Source: Paenibacillus sp. FSL R7-0204
Lineage (GTDB): Bacteria > Bacillota > Bacilli > Paenibacillales > Paenibacillaceae
Direction: 5' to 3'
Assembly: GCF_038002225.1 (NCBI RefSeq)
Contig: NZ_JBBOCA010000001.1
Coordinates: 5,766,001 to 5,830,000, forward strand
Length of the DNA: 64,000 bases
The position numbers and the translations under genes are program-made. Position 1 is the first letter of the stretch, and every line of letters begins with the position of its first letter. This document shows positions 27,307 through 35,726 of the stretch, piece after piece. The notes under the pieces were generated by a model that saw only the letters and a program-made list of their open reading frames with translations, ran no database searches and had not been told where the DNA came from.

Positions 27307-27477
27307 CGCGTAATCTATAATGATCTGACTCCCCTGCTTCTAGCCGAATAATATGAAGCTTTAATTATATTAGGCTTAATTATAATTAATTTTAAACACT
27401 TTTGCATCATATTTTTGCGCAAAATTCGACAAAGTTCGCAGCGGCAGAGACGGCGGCGGTTGGAGTTTTTTTCATAG

Positions 27478-27501
27478 ATTGATCAAGACAACTTGATCAA
27501 T
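27478..27501. promoter_or_regulatory. Perfect inverted repeat, putative operator
   Basis: Nine-base arms ATTGATCAA and TTGATCAAT around a 6-base spacer, about 48 bp before the cupredoxin start codon and in the divergent intergenic region. Each arm is itself palindromic at TTGATCAA. Resembles an operator for a dimeric repressor; no binding protein is encoded next to it. Confidence 0.45.
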
Positions 27502-27548
27502 TTAGGCTATGCTAAGGTTAACTGCCCAAGTAGATGAGGAGGATGAAT

Positions 27549-27935
27549 ATGATCAGGAAATCGGCTATTCTGTGTTCTATTATATTTGCGCTTCTGCTAA
27601 CGGCCTGCGGAGGGAACAGCAGCAATTCTGATAGCGCTAACAATGCAGCTGCCGGGAGCAATCTGACGGCGGAGGAAGAACTAGTCATTACGGCGACCAA
27701 TTATAGCTTTGACCAGCCGGAATACCATTTGAAGAAGGGCGTCCCTGTCAAAATCATCTTCGAAAATGAGAGCGGCAATCACGGCATACTGATCCCGGAG
27801 ATGAAGCTGAGGCTGGACGCCAAGAATTCCTCTGAGGTGGTCCTTCCCGAGAAGGCGGGAACCTACGAGATGACCTGTGCCATCATGTGCGGCTCCGGCC
27901 ACAGTGGAATGACCGCCAAGATTATTGTGGAGTAG
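27549..27935 (+). CDS. CuA-type cupredoxin lipoprotein
   Basis: A 128-aa lipoprotein. The ATG at 27549 is preferred because AGGAGG lies six bases upstream. A signal peptide ends at the lipobox LLTAC, followed by a short Ser/Asn linker and a cupredoxin domain. The motif CAIMCGSGHSGM (C-x3-C-x3-H-x2-M) plus an upstream His in GNHGI matches the dinuclear copper CuA ligand set of cytochrome oxidase subunit II. It is therefore anchored on the outer face of the membrane and probably handles electrons or copper. It lacks the two N-terminal helices of subunit II, so it is not an oxidase subunit itself. No respiratory gene is adjacent. Confidence 0.8.
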   Translation: MIRKSAILCSIIFALLLTACGGNSSNSDSANNAAAGSNLTAEEELVITATNYSFDQPEYHLKKGVPVKIIFENESGNHGILIPEMKLRLDAKNSSEVVLPEKAGTYEMTCAIMCGSGHSGMTAKIIVE

Positions 27936-27984
27936 CGGGATAATTAACCGATTGGAATAACCCCGCTGCCGGCGGGCTCTGAAG

Positions 27985-28155
27985 GATTTATCCCTTTCAT
28001 TTGATCCGTCCACCCGCATTCGGCGGATTCAGAGGGATTTATCCCTTTCATTTGATCCGTCCACCCGCATTCGGCGGATTCAGAGGGATTTATCCCTTTC
28101 ATTTGATCCGTCCGACCACTTTCGGCGAATTCAGAGGGATTTATCCCTTTCATTT
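27985..28155. repeat. Tandem array of 51-bp repeats (3.3 copies)
   Basis: Units begin at 27985, 28036, 28087 and (partial) 28138, each starting GATTTATCCCTTTCATTTG and ending GGATTCAGAGG. 51 is a multiple of three, so long ORFs open on both strands (17-residue periodic peptides). No ribosome site supports them as genes. Confidence 0.85.
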
Positions 28156-28216
28156 CCTTCATTCGCTTCATTCGCTCAGTTGGTCAACTTTCCAGTGACT
28201 CAGGGGCAATTGTGCA

Positions 28217-28287
28217 GCACTAGTGCACCTCATTGGCTCGTTTGACCCTCATCTGAGGAATTCAGGTGCACTAGTGCACCTCATTGG
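28217..28287. repeat. Two diverged 51-bp repeat copies with palindromic core
   Basis: GCACTAGTGCACCTCATTGG occurs at 28217 and again at 28268, exactly 51 bp apart, with a GA(G)GAATTCAGG segment between. This looks like a variant of the preceding 51-bp family with a different core (GCACTAGTGC). Confidence 0.65.
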
Positions 28288-28322
28288 GTTCGCTTGGCCT
28301 GCACGCGGCTCTTTCACCTACG

Positions 28323-28504
28323 CACTGGCATATTATATTAGTTTTTTTGCATACATCCGGCCCACTCACCTCCGCACTGGCACATTGTGTTCAGTTTTTC
28401 GTATACATCTGGCCCACTCACCCTCGCACGTGCACATTATATTCGGTTTTCCGCATACATCCGGCTCACTCACCTAGCACGTGTACATTGTGTTCGGTTT
28501 TCCG
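28323..28504. repeat. Tandem array of 52-bp repeats (3.5 copies)
   Basis: Units start at 28323, 28375, 28427 and 28478, each opening with CAC(T/G)(G/T)GCACATT and carrying ATACATCCGGCCCACTCACC. Sequence is unrelated to the 51-bp family. Occupies the rest of the gap between the cupredoxin and xylH genes; no gene is seen there. Confidence 0.8.
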
Positions 28505-28536
28505 TCAGTCACATACTATAGTTTTCTACTACAACA

Positions 28537-28575
28537 AATAAACCGGCCAGGACATCGTCCCTGCCGGCTTATTCA
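28537..28575 (-). terminator. Terminator of the xylFGH operon
   Basis: Stem AAGCCGGCAGGGAC / GTCCTGGCCGGTTT with a small loop and a following T-rich stretch on the minus strand, just after the xylH stop. Confidence 0.7.
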
Positions 28576-28587
28576 TGTTAATTGCTC

Positions 28588-29781
28588 TTACTTCACACCC
28601 TTGCTGCGGCCTGAAATGTCCAGCCAGACGGCGATGACCAGGATCGAGCCTTTGACCACATACTGCCAGAACGACTCCAGTCCCATCAGCGACATGCCGT
28701 TATCCAGCGAGGTCATGACCAGCGCTCCGATGAGAGCGCCGATGACCGTTCCGGCTCCGCCCATCAGCGAGGTGCCGCCGATAACACAAGCGGCAATGGC
28801 ATCCATCTCGGCCATATTGCCTGCGGTGATGGTCGCCGAGGCCAGGCGGGAGGTCAGCACGATGGCGGCGATGGAGCCGAGCAGGCCGCTGAGGATGAAG
28901 ACCAGCATCGTCTTGCGTTTGATATTGATGCCAGAGAGCCGTGCAGCCTCAATATTGCCGCCGATGGCGTAGATGTGGCGGCCGAAGGTCGTCTTGGTGG
29001 ACAGGAAGTAGAAGATGGCCGCCAGTACAATGACAAAGATGATCGGGAACGGAATTCCTTTGTAATTATTCATCAAGGCCACGAAGACTACCACTAGCAG
29101 GGACAGTCCTGTTACCTTCGCGATGTCCATGCCAAGCGGGGCGACGGTGAACCCGTATTTCTTGCGGGAGCGCCGCTTCGTGAACGCGCTATACAGCAGC
29201 AGGGCCACTGCGAGCATGCCGAGAATGATTCCGAAGCCTGAGGCAAAATAAGCATTGCCGAGCAGCGCCAGCACCGGATCCGATACCGGGATGGTCATCG
29301 ATTCCGTCACGCCCATCAGCACCCCGCGGAACACCATCATCCCGCCGAGGGTGACGATGAAGGCGGGAATCATTTTATAAGCGACCAGCCAGCCCTGAAC
29401 CAGACCCAGTACCGCACCTGCGGCCACGGTACCGAGAATGACCACAATAGCGGGCAGCTCCAGCCAGTTGCTGAGAATCGCCGCCATCCCGCCGGTCAAA
29501 CCGACGATGGAGCCGACGGACAGGTCAATATGGCCCGCCACGATAACCAGCACCATGCCAATGGCCAGTATAGAGGTCACCGACATCTGCGTGAACAGAT
29601 TGGACAGGTTCCGCGAGGTCAGGAAAGTCGGATTCAGCGCGCCGAACAGGACCCAGATCAGAATTAATGCGCCAATCATCGTATAAGCACGCATATCCAT
29701 TTTGCCGAACAGGGTACGCAAGCGCGATCCTCCGGCGGCCGGAACCGTTTCAGGTTCCTTAAGCTCTTTTTGCAGCTGCAT
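28588..29781 (-). CDS. xylH: Xylose-type sugar ABC transporter permease
   Basis: A 397-aa polytopic permease of the ribose/xylose (CUT2) family: about ten membrane helices and the conserved segments AIGMVLVIVAGHIDLSVGS and AACVIGGTSLMGGAGTV. The central insert (KRRSRKKYGF) separates helices as in XylH and GguB-type permeases. AGGAGG lies nine bases before the ATG, 2 bp after the stop of the ATPase gene. Together with that ATPase and the binding protein upstream it forms a complete importer for a monosaccharide, most likely D-xylose from the binding-protein sequence. Followed by a terminator. Confidence 0.9.
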   Translation of the reverse strand: MQLQKELKEPETVPAAGGSRLRTLFGKMDMRAYTMIGALILIWVLFGALNPTFLTSRNLSNLFTQMSVTSILAIGMVLVIVAGHIDLSVGSIVGLTGGMAAILSNWLELPAIVVILGTVAAGAVLGLVQGWLVAYKMIPAFIVTLGGMMVFRGVLMGVTESMTIPVSDPVLALLGNAYFASGFGIILGMLAVALLLYSAFTKRRSRKKYGFTVAPLGMDIAKVTGLSLLVVVFVALMNNYKGIPFPIIFVIVLAAIFYFLSTKTTFGRHIYAIGGNIEAARLSGINIKRKTMLVFILSGLLGSIAAIVLTSRLASATITAGNMAEMDAIAACVIGGTSLMGGAGTVIGALIGALVMTSLDNGMSLMGLESFWQYVVKGSILVIAVWLDISGRSKGVK

Positions 29782-29783
29782 CT

Positions 29784-31295
29784 CTATCTGCCTCCTGTGG
29801 CGGCCAGCATAATATTCTCCTGCGTTGCCTCGCGCCAGTCATATTCCCGTACCAGTTGTCCTTCGCACATCACCAGAATCCGGTCGCTCATCCCCAGCAC
29901 CTCTGGAAGCTCGGAGGAGATCATAATAATAGCAACTCCCTGTTCTACCAGCTTGTTCATCAGGTTATAGATTTCGTACTTCGCCCCTACATCGATGCCC
30001 CGGGTGGGTTCGTCCATAATCAGAATCTTGGGGTCACTCATCAGCCATTTGCCGATAACCACCTTCTGCTGGTTGCCCCCGGAGAGTGTGCCGACGAGTG
30101 TCTCCAGCGAAGCTGTTTTCGTCTTCAGATCCTTCACATACTGCTCAGACCACTTGATCTCCTCATTCTCATTGAGCACTCCAAGCCTTGAGACCTTGCC
30201 GAGTGTGGCCAGAGTGGTATTGCGCTTGACATCCATCCCCATGACCAGCCCCTGGCGCTTGCGGTCTTCCGTGACCAGAGCAATCCCGGCCTTAATCGCC
30301 TCGGCAATGGAACGGATCTTGACCGCCTTGCCTTCGATCAGCACCGTGCCTTCGCTTCTTCCGCCATACGCGCCGAACAGGCTGCTGACCAGTTCTGTCC
30401 GTCCGGCCCCCATCAGTCCGGCAATGCCCAGAATCTCACCTTGACGGAGCGTGAACCCAATATCCCGGAGCACCTTCTGCTGACGCTTCTCCGGGTGCCA
30501 GACATTATAGTCTGCGACCTCAAGCACCTTGTCCCCGGGTGAATGCGGGACGCGCGGATAGCGCTCCGTCAGCTCACGGCCGACCATCAGCGATACCACC
30601 TGATCGTCGTTCGTCTCCTGGCGGTCCAGGGTTGCCACCGTCCGCCCGTCGCGCAGCACGGTAATTGAATCGGCCAGCGCGAACACCTCTGGCATTTTGT
30701 GCGAAATATAGACACAGGTAACCCCTTCGCGCCGCAGCTGGTTCAGAATGCCCATCAGGATGGACACTTCGCTCTCGGTCAGCGCCGCTGTTGGTTCATC
30801 CAATATGAGAATCCGGGTATGCTTGGAGAGCGCCTTGGCAATCTCCACAAGCTGCTGCTGGCCGATACCCAGATTACCAATCTTCGTATCAGGCGACAGG
30901 TTCAGTCCGACCTTCTTCAACCACTGCGAAGCCTGATGGTACAGCTCATTCCACTGGATCGCCCCGCGCTTCACCGGCTCTGCCCCCAGGAAAATATTCT
31001 CGCCGACCGTCATCTCCTTCACGAGTGCCAGCTCCTGATGGATAATCGCAATACCGGCCTGCTCGGCATCGGTAATTTGGTGGAATGCCTTCTTCTCCCC
31101 GCCGATGCGGATTTCGCCTTCATATGTCCCTGCAGGATACAGTCCGCTCAGCACCTTCATCAGCGTGGATTTGCCTGCACCGTTCTCCCCGCATAAGGCG
31201 TGAATCTCCCCTTGCTTCACCTTGAAGTTCACATGGTCCAGCGCCTTCACGCCGGGGAAGCTCTTGCTGATCTCTACCATTTCAAGTACATCCAT
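29784..31295 (-). CDS. xylG: Xylose-type sugar ABC transporter ATP-binding protein
   Basis: A 503-aa protein with two fused ATPase halves, as in XylG/RbsA. The first has GENGAGKST, the signature LGIGQQQLVEIAKAL and LILDEPTAAL. The second has the degenerate P-loop GLMGAGRTE, LSGGNQQKVVIGKWL and LIMDEPTRGID. The degenerate second P-loop is usual for this family. It hydrolyses ATP to drive import through XylH. AGGAGG sits ten bases before the ATG. The 87-bp gap from xylF contains a strong hairpin that may lower its expression relative to the binding protein. Confidence 0.92.
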   Translation of the reverse strand: MDVLEMVEISKSFPGVKALDHVNFKVKQGEIHALCGENGAGKSTLMKVLSGLYPAGTYEGEIRIGGEKKAFHQITDAEQAGIAIIHQELALVKEMTVGENIFLGAEPVKRGAIQWNELYHQASQWLKKVGLNLSPDTKIGNLGIGQQQLVEIAKALSKHTRILILDEPTAALTESEVSILMGILNQLRREGVTCVYISHKMPEVFALADSITVLRDGRTVATLDRQETNDDQVVSLMVGRELTERYPRVPHSPGDKVLEVADYNVWHPEKRQQKVLRDIGFTLRQGEILGIAGLMGAGRTELVSSLFGAYGGRSEGTVLIEGKAVKIRSIAEAIKAGIALVTEDRKRQGLVMGMDVKRNTTLATLGKVSRLGVLNENEEIKWSEQYVKDLKTKTASLETLVGTLSGGNQQKVVIGKWLMSDPKILIMDEPTRGIDVGAKYEIYNLMNKLVEQGVAIIMISSELPEVLGMSDRILVMCEGQLVREYDWREATQENIMLAATGGR

Positions 31296-31326
31296 GCCTG
31301 CCGTTCCTCCTTCCCGCCCTCAAGCA

Positions 31327-31368
31327 GCAAGCAGATGCGGGTTCGCCACTGGCGCCGCATCTGCTTGC
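31327..31368 (-). promoter_or_regulatory. Intercistronic hairpin between xylF and xylG
   Basis: A perfect 14-bp stem (GCAAGCAGATGCGG / CCGCATCTGCTTGC) around a 14-base loop, without a T run. Such hairpins in binding-protein operons commonly protect the upstream message end and set a high ratio of binding protein to transporter; that role is inference here. Confidence 0.6.
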
Positions 31369-31382
31369 CGTACAGGCTGCCC

Positions 31383-32471
31383 TTATTGTTTCGGCCACTG
31401 GTCCTTGGGAACGTTCTTGTACACATCCTCCAGCTTGTGGAAGCCGTCCTTGATCAGCACATCCAGGTTATCTTTATTGACGGCAATCGGATCAAGCAGT
31501 ACGGATGGAACATCAATTTTACCGTTGTTAACAGTCTTATCTGTTGAAATAGTCTCTCCCTTGGCAGCCGCCACCGCCATTTCCGCCGCCTTCGTGGCAA
31601 TCGCGTTGATCGGCTTGTAGACCGTCATCAGCTGTGTGCCTTCGGCTATACGCTGTACCGCGGCAAGGTCCGCATCCTGGCCGGATACCGGAATTTTGCC
31701 CGCCATGCCCTGCGCCGTCAGCGCCTGGATTGAGCCGCCAGCTGTCCCGTCGTTCGCAGCTACCACGCCCTGTACATCGTTATTGTTCGCGGTCAGCGCA
31801 TTCTCCATATTCTTCAGCGCTTCCTCGGGCTTCCAGTCCTTGGAGAATTGGTCGTAGACGATTTTGATATCTCCCTTGTCTGCAAGCGGCTTCAGAATAT
31901 TCATCGCGCCTTCCTTGAACATGTGTGCATTGTTATCGGTATCCGCACCCCCGATGTAGACGATATTGCCCTTAGGAGCCTTGTCGATAACCGCCTGAGC
32001 CTGGAATTCACCGACACGTACATTATCGAAGGAGATGTAATAATCCACCTCGGAATTGTTGATCAGCCGGTCATAAGCAATGACCTTGATGCCTTCCTTA
32101 TGCGCCTTATCCACGATGGGAGCCGTAGCCTCCGCATTATGGGCAATGACCACGAGCACATCCACACCCTGGGAGATCAATTGCTCCGCCTGGCTTAGCT
32201 GGGTAGCATCATCCCCGTTCGCGGCCAGCACCTTCACTTCACCGCCAAGCTCCTGCACCTTTGCTGTGAAAATATCCCGGTCCTTCTGCCAGCGCTCCTC
32301 CTTCAAGGTATCCATGGACATGCCGATGACAATTTTGTCCCCGTCCTTGGCTGCTCCCGCAGATTCCTTCTTCTCGTTGTCACCGCTTGAGACCACACCG
32401 CAGCCCGCCATCGATGCCGCCAGCACCATCGCCGCCAGCCCGAGGGAAACTATTCTTCCGTATTTTCTCAC
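31383..32471 (-). CDS. xylF: D-xylose-binding lipoprotein
   Basis: A 362-aa substrate-binding lipoprotein: signal peptide with lipobox ASMAGC, then a periplasmic-binding-protein type I fold with the XylF hallmarks KVIAYDRLI, YYISFDNVRVGE, IVYIGGADTDNNA and VSGQDADLAAVQRI. It captures the sugar outside the membrane and hands it to XylGH. GTG start with AAGGGG about ten bases upstream. A cre-like site lies about 35 bp upstream of the start. The gene follows the YesN-like regulator with its own leader after a terminator, so it is probably the regulated target of that system. Xylose is the best guess; arabinose or another monosaccharide is possible. Confidence 0.88.
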   Translation of the reverse strand: MRKYGRIVSLGLAAMVLAASMAGCGVVSSGDNEKKESAGAAKDGDKIVIGMSMDTLKEERWQKDRDIFTAKVQELGGEVKVLAANGDDATQLSQAEQLISQGVDVLVVIAHNAEATAPIVDKAHKEGIKVIAYDRLINNSEVDYYISFDNVRVGEFQAQAVIDKAPKGNIVYIGGADTDNNAHMFKEGAMNILKPLADKGDIKIVYDQFSKDWKPEEALKNMENALTANNNDVQGVVAANDGTAGGSIQALTAQGMAGKIPVSGQDADLAAVQRIAEGTQLMTVYKPINAIATKAAEMAVAAAKGETISTDKTVNNGKIDVPSVLLDPIAVNKDNLDVLIKDGFHKLEDVYKNVPKDQWPKQ

Positions 32472-32504
32472 GATTGCTACGCCCCTTTTCGTCAGCCCTA
32501 TATT

Positions 32505-32518
32505 TGATTGCGCTTACA
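32505..32518. promoter_or_regulatory. Putative CcpA cre site upstream of xylF
   Basis: On the minus strand TTGTAAGCGCAATCA fits the relaxed consensus WTGNAANCGNWNNCW. Located 34-47 bp before the xylF start, it would allow glucose repression of the transporter. Confidence 0.5.
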
Positions 32519-32658
32519 AAAAAAGTGTAGCATGGAAAAACCGCCCCGGGAGCAGCGATTCCCTGCACTTATATGCCTTCCACCCGCATTCTTGGTCTTG
32601 CCTGATGTAATGTAATTCTCCTCCCCGGCTTTCATAGGATAATCCGGGGCAACAGCAC

Positions 32659-32686
32659 AAAAAAGTCCTTGCTACTCAGCAAGGAC
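32659..32686 (-). terminator. Terminator overlapping the end of the regulator gene
   Basis: Stem GTCCTTGC / GCAAGGAC followed by TTTTTT on the minus strand. The stop codon TGA of the YesN-like regulator lies in the loop, so the last codons form one arm. Confidence 0.75.
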
Positions 32687-34256
32687 CCGATTTCTCCTGC
32701 TGCTGGCGGAATTCGCTTGGCGTCATCCCCGCAGCCTTCTTGAAGACCCGGCTGAAATAATTCGGGTCCTTATAGCCTACTTCATAGCAGATTTCCTTCA
32801 GGTTCAGCTGATCCTCAGCGATCAGGCGTTTCGCTTCATTCATCCGCAGCCGTGTGACATAGTCGATGAAGGTCTCTCCTTCATGCTGCCGGAACAATTT
32901 GCTGAAATAATGCGGGCTCAGGTTCACATATTCAGCCGTCTGCTCCATGGAGATATCCTCTTTATACTTCTGGCTGATGTAGAGCAGCGCCCGCTGATGC
33001 ACATGCGACCGGTGATGCTCCTGCTCCTCCTCCAGGCCATCGATCAGCCGCTCCAGCCAGGACTCCGCGCTTAACCGCAGAGAGCGCGGATCTTCCGCTG
33101 CGTTCAGCGAAGCCAGCAGCTCCGCACCGGCTGTGGAGTGAACGCCTCTGGCCAGGAACAGCAGCAGGCCGGTTACCTCCCCCCGCACGGCGGACAGCGG
33201 CTGCTCCCCTCCCTGCTCGAAGGTGTCATACAGCAGGCTGAAGCGCTGGGCGGCCTCCTGCTTGCTGCGCTGGAGCAGGGCGGTAAGCAGCTTCTTCTCT
33301 TCATCCAGCGAGACCGCCGTCTGCCCCGAGCTCTGGATCATATCATCGTAATGATGCACACCGAATGAATGCTGGTGGTCTGCACATACCCGGACAGCTT
33401 CGCGGTAAGAGCGGCTAAGCCCGTCCCAGCCCTCGCGGATCGAGCCGATCCCGATGCCAAGGGGCAGGCCGAAGCGCTCCCGGGCATAGGTGCGGAGCCG
33501 CTCCCCCCAGTCCAGCGAGCTGACACGCTGGGAATACCCTGTCCGCCCCGGCGGCAGGGGAATGAACAGCGCCAGCTGATGCCCGGCCAGCGGTCCGGCG
33601 AGGCAGCCCAGTCCTGTTTTGGCAAACTGCTTGAGCGCCTCATAGATCTCCCGCTTGGACTGCCGGAATGTCTCCCAGCCGCTCTCCCCGTGCCGGGGGA
33701 AGGACAGGACCATCGCATAGCCCTTGCTGAAGTGCAGCTCCAGCAGCCCGGCCAGCTGCTCCGGCTCCAGATCCTGCACATGCTCCAGCATCAGCATCAG
33801 AGTCAGCTCATTCTCGGCCAGCGGCAGCAGATGGGCCAGCTTCTCCTGCAGCTCCAGCTGTTCATTCCTGCTCCGCCGCTCCTCCTCAATGACCGCCATC
33901 AGCTTCCGCAGCACCTCCGCAACCTCTTCCCGCCGGGCTGGCTTCAGCAGATAGTCGCGCACACCGAGCAGCAGCCCCTCCTTGGCATACGCGAAGTAGT
34001 CATGGGCCGTAATCATCACAATCTGCGCCGCCGGAAGCTTCTCCCGGATCTGCCGCACCGCCTCCAGCCCCTGGATACCGGGCATCTTAATATCCATGAA
34101 AATCATATCCGGCCGGTGCTCCTCCGCCAGCTGAATCGCCTTCCGCCCGTTCCCGGCATGCAGGAATTCGAACTTGTCCGGGATCAGATGCCGGATCATC
34201 AGCTCCAGCCCCTCACGCTCCAGTGCTTCATCATCTGCGATCAGCAGCTTGTACAT
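32676..34256 (-). CDS. YesN-like response regulator with AraC DNA-binding domain
   Basis: A 526-aa regulator. Receiver domain at residues 1-120 (LLIADDEALEREGLE; phosphoacceptor Asp in MIFMDIKMPG; Thr and Lys of ITAHD and LLKPA), a ~280-residue linker, and a C-terminal AraC/XylS pair of helix-turn-helices (MEQTAEYVNLSPHYFSKLF and EICYEVGYKDPNYFSRVF). The start at MYKLLIADDE is taken because GGGGG precedes it; a longer reading adds an implausible MKGEKIT. It lies 36 bp after its kinase gene. By analogy with the xylose-sensing XylFII-LytS-YesN system of Clostridium beijerinckii, it probably activates the adjacent xylFGH genes. Confidence 0.88.
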   Translation of the reverse strand: MYKLLIADDEALEREGLELMIRHLIPDKFEFLHAGNGRKAIQLAEEHRPDMIFMDIKMPGIQGLEAVRQIREKLPAAQIVMITAHDYFAYAKEGLLLGVRDYLLKPARREEVAEVLRKLMAVIEEERRSRNEQLELQEKLAHLLPLAENELTLMLMLEHVQDLEPEQLAGLLELHFSKGYAMVLSFPRHGESGWETFRQSKREIYEALKQFAKTGLGCLAGPLAGHQLALFIPLPPGRTGYSQRVSSLDWGERLRTYARERFGLPLGIGIGSIREGWDGLSRSYREAVRVCADHQHSFGVHHYDDMIQSSGQTAVSLDEEKKLLTALLQRSKQEAAQRFSLLYDTFEQGGEQPLSAVRGEVTGLLLFLARGVHSTAGAELLASLNAAEDPRSLRLSAESWLERLIDGLEEEQEHHRSHVHQRALLYISQKYKEDISMEQTAEYVNLSPHYFSKLFRQHEGETFIDYVTRLRMNEAKRLIAEDQLNLKEICYEVGYKDPNYFSRVFKKAAGMTPSEFRQQQEKSGPC

Positions 34257-34292
34257 CGTTATCTTTTCCCCCTTCATTTCAGGTGAGTGCCT

Positions 34293-35726
34293 CTAGGCCG
34301 AGGTCCGGAAGGGCAGCCGGAACAGCACCGCCGTCCCCTGCCCTTCACTGCTGTTGATCTCGATGAGCTGCTGGCCGTCGAAGAATAAATGCAGTCTTTT
34401 AAAAACATTATGTGTCCCAAGCCCGGTAGACTGGCCCTTCCCGCTGGAATGCGGCGCCTCCTGCTGAGTCGAGCCCATCAGCCGGGCTACCGTCTCGCGG
34501 TTCATGCCCGCCCCGTTATCACTGATCACAATCTCCACCTGCCCGCTGCGGTAACGGATCGATAGCGTAAGTATAGCCCCCTCCTCCATCTGCTCAAGAC
34601 CATGAACGAAGGCATTCTCGAAGATCGGCTGCAGCGTCAGACACGGCACCATCCCGTCCATCGCCTCCTCATCAATCTCCATCTCAAAAGCAATCCGGTC
34701 CCGGAAGCGGGCCCGCTGGATGTTGATATACTCATTCACATGCTCGACCTCCTCGCGCAGCGGAACGGCCTGGTCCAGCTTTTGCAGATTATAGCGGAGC
34801 ATACGCGAGACCGACACGGTCAGATCACTGGTTCTCGCCGCCCCTTCCAGATACGCAAGCTTGGCGATGGAATTCAGTGTGTTGAACAGGAAATGCGGAT
34901 TGATCTGGCTCTGCAGCATCCTCAGCTCCAGCTCCTTGACCAGCCGGTCCTTCTCCGCACTCTGAATGTTCTCCTTCATCAGCTCCTGGATATTATCAAT
35001 CATCCCGTTAAAAGCGCGGCACAGTATGCTGATCTCATCGTTATTGACGCTCTCCGGCGCCTTGGTATCCATCCGTCCCTTCGAGATCTGCTTGGCCGTT
35101 GCCACCAGGCGGCGGATCGGTCCGGTAATGCTGCTGGACAGCCAGACCGCCATACAGATACTAAGCAGCGCCGCAGTAATCACCAGCAGACTGCCCATCC
35201 GGTTCAGCTTCGCTGTCGTGGACATAATCTCGGCATAGATCGGCTTATATTGGTCCAGCTCCAGATCAACCAGCTCCTGAGCCTCCTCGCGGATGAACCG
35301 CTGCGTCTGCTCCGCTCCGATATAGGCACCTGCCAGCGAATTCGCATCCTGTCCGTCAATCTCCGTAATCATCTGACCCGCCTGCTCCACAAAAGTATCA
35401 ATAAGGTGGCTGTAGTTCATCAGCGGAAGGCCGCTGCCCCCGATGGTATTCATTCCGTCCAGCCTGCTGCGCAGCTCCAGCACCGCGCCCAGATGCTTTT
35501 CCACCTCCGGGAAGCTGTCCGTATCCACCTGCATAATGAAGCGGTTCAAGGAGCGCATATTCTCGCCGACCTCATAGGATACCTCCTTATACAGCATGAT
35601 CCGGTTCATCATCAGATGGTAGCTCTCCTGCACATTCTTCCCGCTCTGGAACAGTACGAAGGAGACCGAGCTCATCAGCAGCACCAGCAGCGGAATGCAG
35701 ATCAGCAGCTTCAATCGGATGCTCAT
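34293..35726 (-). CDS. LytS/YesM-type sensor histidine kinase
   Basis: A 477-aa membrane kinase: first helix at about 5-25, an extracellular helical sensor (~30-175), second helix (~178-198), HAMP linker (GPIRRLVATAKQISKGRM), the His-kinase box with QSQINPHFLFNTLNS (phospho-acceptor His) and an ATPase domain (NAFVHGLEQ; DNGAGM; GLGTHNVFKRL). Its start overlaps the stop of the sugar-sensor gene by 4 bp (ATGA), indicating coupling. The overlap and order fit a complex in which the membrane-anchored binding protein reports sugar to the kinase, which phosphorylates the YesN-like regulator downstream. Confidence 0.9.
   Translation of the reverse strand: MSIRLKLLICIPLLVLLMSSVSFVLFQSGKNVQESYHLMMNRIMLYKEVSYEVGENMRSLNRFIMQVDTDSFPEVEKHLGAVLELRSRLDGMNTIGGSGLPLMNYSHLIDTFVEQAGQMITEIDGQDANSLAGAYIGAEQTQRFIREEAQELVDLELDQYKPIYAEIMSTTAKLNRMGSLLVITAALLSICMAVWLSSSITGPIRRLVATAKQISKGRMDTKAPESVNNDEISILCRAFNGMIDNIQELMKENIQSAEKDRLVKELELRMLQSQINPHFLFNTLNSIAKLAYLEGAARTSDLTVSVSRMLRYNLQKLDQAVPLREEVEHVNEYINIQRARFRDRIAFEMEIDEEAMDGMVPCLTLQPIFENAFVHGLEQMEEGAILTLSIRYRSGQVEIVISDNGAGMNRETVARLMGSTQQEAPHSSGKGQSTGLGTHNVFKRLHLFFDGQQLIEINSSEGQGTAVLFRLPFRTSA

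Noticed and set aside
27549..27935. Cytochrome c oxidase subunit II
   Set aside because: The CuA-like motif is present but the two membrane helices and normal length are absent and no oxidase genes adjoin.
27985..28504. CRISPR array
   Set aside because: Units are contiguous 51- or 52-bp tandem repeats with no unique spacers between short direct repeats and no cas genes nearby.
27944..28541. ORFs on both strands across the 51- and 52-bp arrays, including 17-residue periodic peptides
   Set aside because: Open frames follow from a period divisible by three or from low stop density; no start with ribosome site.
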